From positions 1 to 64,000 of the forward strand of contig NZ_ATJV01000035.1 in the NCBI RefSeq assembly GCF_000443165.1: a stretch of DNA of 64,000 bases. Reading direction: 5' to 3'. Positions 48,329 through 56,072 of this stretch are shown one piece after another (position 1 is the first letter of the stretch; every line of letters starts with the position of its first letter). The DNA comes from Thauera terpenica 58Eu. Lineage in GTDB: Bacteria; Pseudomonadota; Gammaproteobacteria; Burkholderiales; Rhodocyclaceae. The position numbers and the translations under genes are program-made. The notes under the pieces were generated by a model. That model worked only from the letters and a program-made list of their open reading frames with translations, had not been told where the DNA came from and searched no databases.

Positions 48329-48796
48329 TCAGCGCTGGCCGGCAGCCAGGCCGGCGATGACTTCACCGGCAATGCGGTAGCTCTTGCCGCGGAACAGGGC
48401 AAGGTCCCTGCCTGCGCCATCACGCACGACGACGTCATAAACGCCAGTGCGTCCGGAGCGCGAGCGCTCGACGGCGATGGCCTGCAAGGTGTCACCTTCC
48501 TTGCCCGGCGCAACATAGTCGATGCTGCAGCCGGAGCCGACCGTATTGAGGTTGTAGGCGTTGCAGGCGTAGGCGAAGGCGGTGTCGGCGAGCGCGAAAA
48601 TCAGCCCGCCATGGCAGATGTGATGGCCATTCACCATGTCGCTGCGCACCGGCATGCTCAAGCTCGCGCGCCCGGGGGCGACGCTGTCGATGCGCATGCC
48701 CAGCGCCTGGGCAGCGCGGTCTCGCGACCACATGGCCTCGGCCACCGCTTCGGCCAGCTCTTGGGCTGCCGCTGCGTCGACGGGCGTATCAGTCAT
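48329..48796 (-). CDS. paaI: Hot-dog thioesterase PaaI
   Basis: 155 aa from the ATG at 48796. Hot-dog fold with the family motif NGHHICHGGLIFALADTAFAYACN near residues 55-78. PaaI releases CoA from ring-hydroxylated or dead-end phenylacetyl-CoA intermediates and so protects the CoA pool. Its start overlaps the end of paaH by 8 bases. Confidence 0.93.
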   Translation of the reverse strand: MTDTPVDAAAAQELAEAVAEAMWSRDRAAQALGMRIDSVAPGRASLSMPVRSDMVNGHHICHGGLIFALADTAFAYACNAYNLNTVGSGCSIDYVAPGKEGDTLQAIAVERSRSGRTGVYDVVVRDGAGRDLALFRGKSYRIAGEVIAGLAAGQR

Positions 48797-50333
48797 GAAT
48801 GTTCTTCCCCGCAAGGACGCGCTGCTGAATCAGCGGTGACACGCGATAGCGGTCTTCACCGTAAAAGCGCGCCAGATTGGACAGCACGCTGCAGATCACC
48901 GGCAGACCGACGCGGTCTGCCCAGGCCAGCGGGCCGCGCGGGTAATTGACCCCGAGGCACATCGCCGAATCAGCCGCTGCAGCGTCACACACACCTTGAT
49001 TAACCGCGTCCGCGGCCTCGTTGGCGAGCATCGCCACGGTGCGCATCAGCGCCAGACCAGGCGTATCGCACAGACGACAGACGGCAAATCCCGCCGCCTG
49101 CAACATGCCGATTGCCGCGCCCACGGCCGGCGCCCAGCAGTTGATCGCAGCGCCGACGGCAATGCGGGTGGCGCTGCCGTAGTCCAGTGCGAGGTCGATC
49201 AGCACCACATTTTCGATGCCGGCTTCGGCCGCGCGCTGGGTGGCGCTGCGACCATCGGTGACGAACACCACCGCGCCGCCCACCTCGGCGATGCGGCCGT
49301 CAGTCGCTTCGCCCCACGAATGGACGATCTTGCGCTCGAACAAGCGGTCAGCAATGGCATGCGCAGCGGCCGAGTCACCATGCAGCACGATCTCGGCAGG
49401 CACACACTGCGCCACCGCAAGCTGGGGTTCGGGGCGCACCGCGCCTTCACGATAATCGTAGAAACCGCGCCCGGCCTTGCGCCCGAGGAAGCCGGCTTCA
49501 ACCAGCTCCTGCTGCATGAGCGAGGGCGTAAAGCGCGGGTCGTTGTAGAACGCCTGCCATACGGAGCGGGTGACGGCGAAGTTCACGTCGTGACCGATCA
49601 TGTCCATGAGCTCGAACGGCCCCATGCGAAAGCCGCCCGCGTCGCGCATCACCGCGTCGATGGTGGCGCAATCGCCGCCGCCTTCGTGAACAATGCGCAG
49701 CGCCTCGGCGTAATACGGACGGGCGACACGATTGACGATGAAGCCTGGGGTCGAGCGTGCATGCACGGGTGTCTTGCCCCACGCAGCGGCCGTGGCGTAG
49801 AGCGTATCGGCCACGGCCTTGGCGGTGGCCAGTCCCGACACGATCTCGACCAGCTTCATGACCGGCGCCGGGTTGAAGAAGTGCAGTCCTGCCAGGCGCT
49901 CGGGGTGCGTGAGCGCAGCACCGATCGAAGTCACCGAAATCGACGAGGTGTTGGTGCCGAAGATGCAGTCGCTGCCGACGATGCCTTCGAGCTCGCGGAA
50001 CAGCTTCTGCTTGGCCTCCAGGCTCTCGACGATGGCCTCGACCACCAGCGCGGCATCGGCCAGGTCGCTCAATTGCTCGGCCACGCGCAGACGCTCGCCC
50101 GCAGCCTGGGCGGCTTCGGCGCTCATCCTGCCCTTTTCGGCGAGCTTGCCGAACTGGGCACGCAGGCCCTCGATGGCCTTGGCAGCGGCGCCGGCGCGGT
50201 TGTCGAAGAGCTTGACCACGTGGCCGGCCGCGGCCGCAACCTGAGCGATGCCGCCACCCATGGCGCCGCTGCCGACCACGGCGATGAGCGCAGACGGCGC
50301 CAGCGCGGGGGCTTGAATCGTCGTCATGCTCAT
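48789..50333 (-). CDS. paaH: 3-hydroxyacyl-CoA dehydrogenase PaaH
   Basis: 514 aa from the ATG at 50333, overlapping the paaG stop (ATGA); a second ATG is two codons in. It oxidises 3-hydroxyadipyl-CoA to 3-oxoadipyl-CoA with NAD. The Rossmann motif is VVGSGAMGGGIAQVAAAAGH and the catalytic region contains GLHFFNPAPVMKLVEIV. A second 3HCDH C-terminal domain follows, giving the usual PaaH length. It overlaps paaI by 8 bases. Confidence 0.95.
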   Translation of the reverse strand: MSMTTIQAPALAPSALIAVVGSGAMGGGIAQVAAAAGHVVKLFDNRAGAAAKAIEGLRAQFGKLAEKGRMSAEAAQAAGERLRVAEQLSDLADAALVVEAIVESLEAKQKLFRELEGIVGSDCIFGTNTSSISVTSIGAALTHPERLAGLHFFNPAPVMKLVEIVSGLATAKAVADTLYATAAAWGKTPVHARSTPGFIVNRVARPYYAEALRIVHEGGGDCATIDAVMRDAGGFRMGPFELMDMIGHDVNFAVTRSVWQAFYNDPRFTPSLMQQELVEAGFLGRKAGRGFYDYREGAVRPEPQLAVAQCVPAEIVLHGDSAAAHAIADRLFERKIVHSWGEATDGRIAEVGGAVVFVTDGRSATQRAAEAGIENVVLIDLALDYGSATRIAVGAAINCWAPAVGAAIGMLQAAGFAVCRLCDTPGLALMRTVAMLANEAADAVNQGVCDAAAADSAMCLGVNYPRGPLAWADRVGLPVICSVLSNLARFYGEDRYRVSPLIQQRVLAGKNIHD

Positions 50334-51127
50334 TGCCCGGTGAACTTCGGTGCGCGCTTTTCCATGAAGGCGGCGACGCCTTCGGCGTAATCCGGACTCC
50401 AACCCAGCTCACGCATGAAGCCCCCTTCGAAGGAAAGCTGTTGCTCGAGGGTGTGGCTGGCGGCCGCGTGCATGGCCTGGCGGGTACGTACCAGAGCCTT
50501 GGTTGGCATGGCAGCGAGTTGCGCCGCCATTGCGTCGACCTTGGCGCTGAATTCGGCGTCCTCGTAAGCGGCCCAGATCAGGCCCCAGTCGGCGGCTTTT
50601 TCGGCGGGTAGCTTGTCGGCCAGCATGGCCAACCCGATCGCCCGCGCCATGCCGACACGTTGCGGCAGGAACCAGGTGCCGCCGGTATCCGGAATCAGGC
50701 CGACCTTGCTGAAGGCCTGGAGGAAGGACGCCGACTTGGTCGCCACCACCAGATCGCAGGCCAGGGCCACGCTGGCACCGGCGCCGGCGGCGATGCCGTT
50801 GACCGCGGCGATGGTGGGCACGCGCAGGTTCTGCAGGCGCAGGATGAGGGGCTTGTAGTTGTTCTCGACCACATTGCCGATGTCAGCCAGGCGCCCGTCG
50901 GGCAGCGCCGACATCTCGGGGTCGGCCAGATCCTGACCGGCACAGAAGGCGCGCCCTGCGCCACTGAGCACCAGCACGCGCACCGAGCCATCGGCTTGAA
51001 TGCGGTCCAGGGCGTCACGCAACTCGGCATGCATCTCGCCGGTGAAGCTGTTGAGCTTGTCCGGGCGGCTCAGTGTCAGGCGTGCAATGCCGCCTTCTGT
51101 CGAGTAGAGGATGTTGCGGTAGTCCAT
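50330..51127 (-). CDS. paaG: 1,2-epoxyphenylacetyl-CoA isomerase PaaG
   Basis: 265 aa from the ATG at 51127, 5 bases after GAGGAG; a GTG two codons upstream is too close to that site. It opens the epoxide to the seven-membered oxepin-CoA. Crotonase fold with GRAFCAGQDLADPEM and NGIAAGAGASVALACDLV. The Asp of FSKVGLIPDTGGTWFLPQ matches the catalytic aspartate of the isomerase branch. Ends KRAPKFTG, typical of PaaG. Confidence 0.95.
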   Translation of the reverse strand: MDYRNILYSTEGGIARLTLSRPDKLNSFTGEMHAELRDALDRIQADGSVRVLVLSGAGRAFCAGQDLADPEMSALPDGRLADIGNVVENNYKPLILRLQNLRVPTIAAVNGIAAGAGASVALACDLVVATKSASFLQAFSKVGLIPDTGGTWFLPQRVGMARAIGLAMLADKLPAEKAADWGLIWAAYEDAEFSAKVDAMAAQLAAMPTKALVRTRQAMHAAASHTLEQQLSFEGGFMRELGWSPDYAEGVAAFMEKRAPKFTGQ

Positions 51128-51136
51128 GTTCACTCC

Positions 51137-52804
51137 TCAGACGTGATAGCGACGCTGGACGACGCGGAAGCGGTTGGCGACGAAGGCCGAGTCCGAGTAG
51201 GACGCGTTGGCCGCCGGGTTGCCGCCGGTGCCGTGGTAGTCGGAGAAGGCCGCGGATTGATTGACGAACACGCCACTGGTGAGGTTGATCGACAGCGCGA
51301 CCTTGCCCCGCCAGGTGGCTTCGGTCATGGCGTCGATGACCTCGCGCCGGGTCGAATACACACCCACGGTGAGGGCGCCATGGACCGTCACTGCACGCTC
51401 GGACAAGGCGATTGCAGCGGCCGTGTCGGCAGCCTTGACGATGAAGCTGATCGGGCCGAAGCGCTCTTCCATGAAGGCCTGCTCATCAGCCGCATCGCAG
51501 GCCAGCAGCACTGGCGTGCGCACCTTTGCAGCCGGAAATTCCGGGTTTTCCAGCGCCTTCGAGGCGAGCACGACCTTGCCCAAGGCACCGCTGTTGGCGA
51601 TGTCGATGCGTTCGACCGTATCGGCAGACTGGATCGCGCCCAGCACGGCATGCGCGACCTCGGGCTTGGACAGGAAACGCTCGACGGCTTTGGCCAGGTC
51701 GGCGCAGAACTCGTCGTAGGTCTTGTGCCCTTCGTCGGTGTCGATGCCGCCGGACGGAACGACGATGACCTGCGTCGTGGTGCACATCTGACCCGAGAAC
51801 AGCGACAAGGTGAAAGCCAGGTTACCCAGCATGGCCTTGTAGGCGTCGGTGGAGTCGATGACGATGTTGTTGACCCCTGCCAGCTCGGCATAGACCTGAG
51901 CCTGGCGCGCGTTTTCGATCAACCACTGGCCAAATACGTTGCTGCCGGTGAAGTCGATCGACTTGACTGCCGCATGGGTTGCGAGCGCCTGGGTGACGGT
52001 GCGCTGGGTGGCGACGCACAGACTCACCAGGTTGGGGTCGACGCCGTTCTCGGCGAGCACGGCGCGGATCGTGCGCACGGTGATGGCCGCCGGCAGGATG
52101 GCGTTGCTGTGCGCCTTGACGATCACCGGGTTGCCGGTGGACAGGGTGGCGAACAGGCCCGGATAGGTGTTCCAGGTCGGGAAGGTGCCGCAACCGATGA
52201 CCAGGCCCACACCGCGACCGACGATCTGGTAGTGCTTCTTCATGACCAGCGCCGGGTTCTTGCCCTGCGGCTTTTCCCAGGTGGTCTCGGTGGGCACGAA
52301 GCTCTGCTCGCGCCAGGCGTAGGTGACGGCCTCGAGGCCGCGGTCCTGGGCGTGCGGCCCACCCGCCTGAAAGGCCATCATCCAGCCCTGGCCGGAGGTC
52401 ATCATGACCGCATGCGCGATCTCGAAACTTTGCTTGTTGAGGCGATCGAGAATCTCCAGACAGATGCCGATGCGCCCATCGGCACCCACCGCCTGCCAGG
52501 ACTTCGCGGCCGCATTGGCAGCGTCGATCAGGGCTTCGGGCTCACACACCGGATAGCTGACATCAAGCGCGACACCGTAGGGCGACACTTCCCCGCCATG
52601 CCAGCCGGTCTGGCCAGGCTGCTCGAGCTCGAAGCGCTTGCCCAGATGGGCCTCGAAAGCACGCTTGCCGTCCTGCGGCGCAGTCTCGCCATACAGCTTG
52701 GGGCTGGGCATTTCAGCATAGGGTGACCAGTAGCCGCGGGTGGCGATGGCACTGAGCGCGCCCTCCAGCGTTGCGCGATGCTTTTCAAGCAGGGGGTGGG
52801 TCAT
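51137..52804 (-). CDS. paaN: Phenylacetate-degradation aldehyde dehydrogenase PaaN (no MaoC domain)
   Basis: 555 aa from the ATG at 52804, preceded by ccggagagaga. It belongs to the PaaN type of aldehyde dehydrogenase. Active-site Cys in LFSGQMCTTTQVIVV and general-base Glu in VYAELAGVNNIVIDS are visible. Enteric PaaZ is about 680 aa because a C-terminal MaoC-like hydratase that opens the oxepin ring is fused on; that part is missing here, as reported for Azoarcus evansii. The ring hydrolase must therefore be encoded elsewhere; none is seen in this window. First gene of the operon, with the promoter 34 bases upstream. Confidence 0.92.
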   Translation of the reverse strand: MTHPLLEKHRATLEGALSAIATRGYWSPYAEMPSPKLYGETAPQDGKRAFEAHLGKRFELEQPGQTGWHGGEVSPYGVALDVSYPVCEPEALIDAANAAAKSWQAVGADGRIGICLEILDRLNKQSFEIAHAVMMTSGQGWMMAFQAGGPHAQDRGLEAVTYAWREQSFVPTETTWEKPQGKNPALVMKKHYQIVGRGVGLVIGCGTFPTWNTYPGLFATLSTGNPVIVKAHSNAILPAAITVRTIRAVLAENGVDPNLVSLCVATQRTVTQALATHAAVKSIDFTGSNVFGQWLIENARQAQVYAELAGVNNIVIDSTDAYKAMLGNLAFTLSLFSGQMCTTTQVIVVPSGGIDTDEGHKTYDEFCADLAKAVERFLSKPEVAHAVLGAIQSADTVERIDIANSGALGKVVLASKALENPEFPAAKVRTPVLLACDAADEQAFMEERFGPISFIVKAADTAAAIALSERAVTVHGALTVGVYSTRREVIDAMTEATWRGKVALSINLTSGVFVNQSAAFSDYHGTGGNPAANASYSDSAFVANRFRVVQRRYHV

Positions 52805-52837
52805 TCGTCTCTCTCCGGGTGACTGATTCTGGGCATA

Positions 52838-52866
52838 ACGATACAAATCGCTCAATACGCTGTCAA
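52838..52866 (-). promoter_or_regulatory. Promoter of the paa operon
   Basis: On the minus strand, a perfect -35 TTGACA (52866-52861), a 17-bp spacer and -10 TATCGT (52843-52838). The start of transcription near 52831 gives a leader of about 27 bases before paaN. Confidence 0.82.
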
Positions 52867-52870
52867 TACG
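52852..52870. promoter_or_regulatory. Direct repeat over the paa -35 element
   Basis: TCAATACG occurs at 52852-52859 and again at 52863-52870, exactly 11 bp apart, and one copy overlaps the -35 hexamer. This is one helical turn, as expected for tandem contacts by a regulator. Which protein binds is unknown. Confidence 0.5.
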
Positions 52871-52925
52871 TGTATCTCATTCATGAGCGTAAAACCGCCT
52901 CTATTACTCTATACAGAACTGATTT

Positions 52926-52942
52926 TCACATTAAAAATGTGA
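52926..52942. promoter_or_regulatory. Inverted repeat upstream of the paa promoter
   Basis: TCACATT-AAA-AATGTGA, perfect 7-bp arms, about 60 bp upstream of the -35. Its right half with flank reads AATGTGATT, matching the first nine positions of the E. coli PaaX operator pattern as I recall it (WWTRTGATT...), but the rest of that pattern is not kept. The surrounding 466-bp gap between paaN and paaX (52805-53270) is AT-rich compared with the rest of the window and holds no gene. Confidence 0.55.
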
Positions 52943-53076
52943 TTTAAATTAATTAGTTAGCTCATCATTTTTAACCCTAAAAGAATATTTATCTTGCTGT
53001 TAATTGTTTTGGGAATCCTACACCGCAGGCCTACGTGATACCAATTTGTGCTGTTTTCTTTTTATTTAGTATCGTT

Positions 53077-53093
53077 TTTTCACAGCGTGAAAA
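53077..53093. promoter_or_regulatory. Inverted repeat at the predicted paaX start of transcription
   Basis: TTTTCAC-AGC-GTGAAAA, perfect 7-bp arms. It lies just after a possible paaX promoter (TTTGTG at 53045, TAGTAT at 53067), where a repressor would block transcription. It shares the TCAC/GTGA core with the site at 52926. The rest of the paaX leader (53094-53270) shows nothing recognisable. Confidence 0.5.
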
Positions 53094-53270
53094 TTGTTGC
53101 TGCGCTGCCATCCCTGTCTCAATGCAGGCGCCTCACATCGACCCGCAGGTCCACTACAAGCACCAGGCTGAAGCTCGACGCGCTCATTGAACACCGCCCC
53201 GACGCTGTACGGATGACGACGAAATCGCTAGACTTCTGGCCCCCCATCCGCAGCCCCCGATGACGCCCGC

Positions 53271-54221
53271 GTGTCGACTCCCATCCAGCAACGCATCGAC
53301 GAATTTCGCCGCCAGGACCGCATCCGCGCGGCAGCACTGATCATTTCGGTGTTCGGAGACGCGGTCGTGCCGCGCGGAGGACGCATCTGGCTGGGAAGCC
53401 TGATTCGCCTGCTCGAAACCCTGGGCCTGAATGACCGCCTGGTGCGCACTTCGGTTTTTCGCCTCGCACGCGATGAATGGCTGCAAAGCGAACCCTGCGG
53501 CAGACGCACCAACTACCTGCTCACCCCATCCGGGTTACAACGCATCGAAGAGGTATCACGCCTTGTGTACGCCTCCGCGACGCCGCAATGGGATCGGCGC
53601 TGGCGACTCATCATCAGCGTTGGTGAGCTTGCCGCCAAGGACCGCGAGCGCTTGCGCAGGGCCCTGTTCTGGCAAGGCTTCGGGGTCCTGAACGGTGACT
53701 GCTTCGTGCACCCCAGCGCCAATCTGATCAGCGCCTTCGATACGCTAGTGGCGGAAGGGCTGGGCGAATTCGTGCATAAACTGAAGCCGCTGATGGCGGC
53801 CGATGCCGCACCGGGAACCGCGGCCAGTGACGCGGAAATGGTGCGCCACGCATGGAACCTTGAGCACCTCGCACAAACCTATCTGCGCTTCGTGGACCGC
53901 TATCAGCCTGCGCTGACACAGCTACGCGATGGTGCAGGGGATCTCAGTGACGAAGACGCCTTCTTGCTGCGCGTGCTGCTGATTCACGACTATCGTCGCC
54001 TGCTGCTGCGCGACCCCGCCTTGCCGGACGTCCTGCTCCCGAGCAACTGGCCCGGCCACAAGGCGCGCCAGCTGTGCCGCGAGCTCTATCGCCGCCTGCT
54101 CACGGCCTCCGAGCGCCACCTCGACAACCATCTGCAACTCGCCGACGGACACGCGCCCGAGGCCTCTACGCGCCTGCTCGAGCGCTTTCAGGACGCTGAT
54201 CCCTTGCTCGACGAGGCTTGA
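53271..54221 (+). CDS. paaX: PaaX-family transcriptional repressor
   Basis: 316 aa from a GTG at 53271. PaaX is a GntR-like repressor released from DNA by phenylacetyl-CoA. The N-terminal winged helix is seen (LIISVFGDAVVPRGGRIWLG, then TLGLNDRLVRTSVFRLARDEW), and the family motif WQGFGVLNGDCFVHP follows near residue 133. The central and C-terminal domains are complete (LRVLLIHDYRRLLLRDPALP). It is divergent from the paa operon and convergent with paaY. It probably controls the 466-bp intergenic region. Confidence 0.93.
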   Translation: MSTPIQQRIDEFRRQDRIRAAALIISVFGDAVVPRGGRIWLGSLIRLLETLGLNDRLVRTSVFRLARDEWLQSEPCGRRTNYLLTPSGLQRIEEVSRLVYASATPQWDRRWRLIISVGELAAKDRERLRRALFWQGFGVLNGDCFVHPSANLISAFDTLVAEGLGEFVHKLKPLMAADAAPGTAASDAEMVRHAWNLEHLAQTYLRFVDRYQPALTQLRDGAGDLSDEDAFLLRVLLIHDYRRLLLRDPALPDVLLPSNWPGHKARQLCRELYRRLLTASERHLDNHLQLADGHAPEASTRLLERFQDADPLLDEA

Positions 54222-54245
54222 GCCTCGACTGGCGCAGCGCGCGGT

Positions 54246-54863
54246 TCAGTCATCCTTGTTGCGCAAGGCCACCAGCGGCACCACTTCGGGCATATGGATG
54301 CGCTTGCGCCCCGGCTCGACGGCGAGCAGGGGTACGGTTTCCTCCATCGTCGCCAGCGAGCGCCGCGCGAGATCCTGATAGGTCGCCGTACCCGCGCTCT
54401 TCCAACGCACCTCTTCGTCCGACAAGGCGCGAATCACCTTCGCTGGCATGCCGGCAACCAGCACCCGCGGCGGGATCTCCATCCCCGCCTTGACGAAAGC
54501 TGATGCGGCCACGATGGACGACTCGCCAATCACGGCGTTATCCATGATCACCGCGTTCATGCCGATGAGCGCGTTGCGCCCCACCCTACAACCGTGCAGC
54601 ACCGCCCCGTGGCCGATATGCCCATCCTCTTCCACCACCGTATCGGTGCCGGGAAAGCCATGCATGACGCAGGTGTCCTGCAGGTTGGATCCTCGCTCAA
54701 GGATCAGCCGGCCAAAATCGCCGCGCAGACTTGCGCACGGTCCGACGTAGCAGTCGGGCCCGACAATGACGTCACCGATCAGCACCGCCGATGGATGCAC
54801 GTAAGCGCTCGGGTCAACCACCGGTACGATGCCGTCGATGGCATAGACCTTTAAGCGGGTCAT
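54246..54863 (-). CDS. paaY: PaaY, hexapeptide-repeat thioesterase / gamma-carbonic-anhydrase-like
   Basis: 205 aa left-handed beta-helix protein starting [20 protein letters not shown]. Hexapeptide turns run through the middle ([20 protein letters not shown] onward), with histidines of the metal site in HGFPGTDT and [12 protein letters not shown]. PaaY is reported as a thioesterase acting on dead-end CoA intermediates of the pathway. Start at 54863 has AAGGAGAA upstream. The gene is divergent from the IclR gene. Confidence 0.92.
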   Translation of the reverse strand: MTRLKVYAIDGIVPVVDPSAYVHPSAVLIGDVIVGPDCYVGPCASLRGDFGRLILERGSNLQDTCVMHGFPGTDTVVEEDGHIGHGAVLHGCRVGRNALIGMNAVIMDNAVIGESSIVAASAFVKAGMEIPPRVLVAGMPAKVIRALSDEEVRWKSAGTATYQDLARRSLATMEETVPLLAVEPGRKRIHMPEVVPLVALRNKDD

Positions 54864-54943
54864 TGCTGTTCTCCTTGAAATTGGCTTATGTTACATATAA
54901 AGAAATGGCTTCTTCAATAAGAAATTTTGATCCGGAACGAATC

Positions 54944-55765
54944 ATGAACGACGAACTGGAAGGAAAGCATGGCGTACAGTCGCTCGAGGTTGGCATCAGC
55001 ATCCTGCGAGCGATGGCTGCTGGCAAGCGCTCGATGATGCTCAAGGACATCGCACTGGCTGCAGACATGCCGCCGTCCAAGGCACACCGCTACCTTGTCA
55101 GTCTGATCCGCACCGGCCTGGTGGAACAGGACCGGCTCACATCTCGTTATGACCTCGGTCCTTTCGCACTCAATCTGGGGCTGGTGGCACTCGATCGCGT
55201 CGACCGCATCCGCCTCGGCCTGGCCGCAATCACCGACTTGCGCGATGTCACCAATGAAACCATCGCCCTTGCAGTATGGAACGACAACGGCCCGGTGATC
55301 GTGCGCTGGGAGCGTCCGCGCAAGCCGATCACGGTCAACGTGCTCACCGGCACCAATCTCCGTCTATTGAGCTCGGCCGCGGGCCGGGTGTTCAGCGCCT
55401 GGCTGCCCGAAGCCCAGACCGAAGCCACGCTCCGCCAGGAAATCGAGTCCGGCAAGGCACCCGCGGACATCCGCACGCTCGAGGATGCGCGCCACCTGCT
55501 CGCGGATGTGCGCAAGCAAGGTATCGCCGTCATTTCCCGGCATTACTTCGCCCGCAACGTGGAGGCCGCCGCGGTTCCGGTATTCAACTTCAAGAACGAA
55601 ATCGCCATGGCGATCGCCATCGTCGGCGTCAAAGACACGCTGGACCTTGAGACCGGAAGCTCCACTCTTGCCGCGCTGCGCCAGGCCGGGCGCGCCCTTT
55701 CGGTTCGACTCGGCGCCACCATCTCGTCCGACACTGCCGCGGACCCCGCTCCCAGCTCCGATTGA
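54944..55765 (+). CDS. IclR-family transcriptional regulator
   Basis: 273 aa from the ATG at 54944 (GGAA 7 bases upstream); an ATG at 54905 would add 13 residues and cannot be excluded. The N-terminal winged helix reads VGISILRAMAAGKRSMMLKD then PPSKAHRYLVSLIRTGLVEQ. The effector domain follows, with the conserved GIAVISRHYFARNVEAAAVP. It lies between paaY (divergent) and the second ABC transporter, so a role in controlling one or both is likely. A small palindrome TATGT-T-ACATA (54887-54897) sits in its promoter region. Confidence 0.88.
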   Translation: MNDELEGKHGVQSLEVGISILRAMAAGKRSMMLKDIALAADMPPSKAHRYLVSLIRTGLVEQDRLTSRYDLGPFALNLGLVALDRVDRIRLGLAAITDLRDVTNETIALAVWNDNGPVIVRWERPRKPITVNVLTGTNLRLLSSAAGRVFSAWLPEAQTEATLRQEIESGKAPADIRTLEDARHLLADVRKQGIAVISRHYFARNVEAAAVPVFNFKNEIAMAIAIVGVKDTLDLETGSSTLAALRQAGRALSVRLGATISSDTAADPAPSSD

Positions 55766-55878
55766 AGCCTGGGGCGTGGCCACACCAAGCCCCAGGCACG
55801 AGCGCGCAGCACGAGCATGCCGCCTTCCACTCAGGCGATGAAGCACGTGATCCTGCCGATCCGATACATTTTTTTGTG

Positions 55879-55907
55879 TTGACGGACCCTTTTGTATCAT
55901 TTCTAAT
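55879..55907 (+). promoter_or_regulatory. Promoter of the second ABC transporter operon
   Basis: -35 TTGACG (55879-55884), a 17-bp spacer and -10 TCTAAT (55902-55907). GATACA (55863-55868) and TGTATC (55894-55899) form an inverted pair flanking the -35. The 307-bp gap 55766-56072 holds no gene. Confidence 0.72.
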
Positions 55908-55910
55908 AAG

Positions 55911-55937
55911 CAGAACGAGTTCTGTATTTCAGAATAC
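55911..55937. promoter_or_regulatory. Candidate operator at the transporter transcription start
   Basis: Two abutting palindromes, CAGAAC-GA-GTTCTG (55911-55924) and GTATT-TCAG-AATAC (55924-55937), cover the expected start of transcription. This is the right place for repression by the neighbouring IclR protein; binding is inferred. Confidence 0.55.
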
Positions 55938-56072
55938 TCGCCACCAAGAACCCCAAGCCCACTCAGCCCCATCGCAAACGCAGTCACAAGATGCGACACG
56001 GCTGGAGCGGCACACCAAAGACAAGCCGGGCACAAGGTCCCGGCATCTTGTTGAATCACTGGAGGAGACACC

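Noticed and set aside
52805-53270. AT-rich gap as a recently acquired island or attachment site
   Set aside because: No integrase, tRNA gene or flanking direct repeats; promoters and operators explain the composition.
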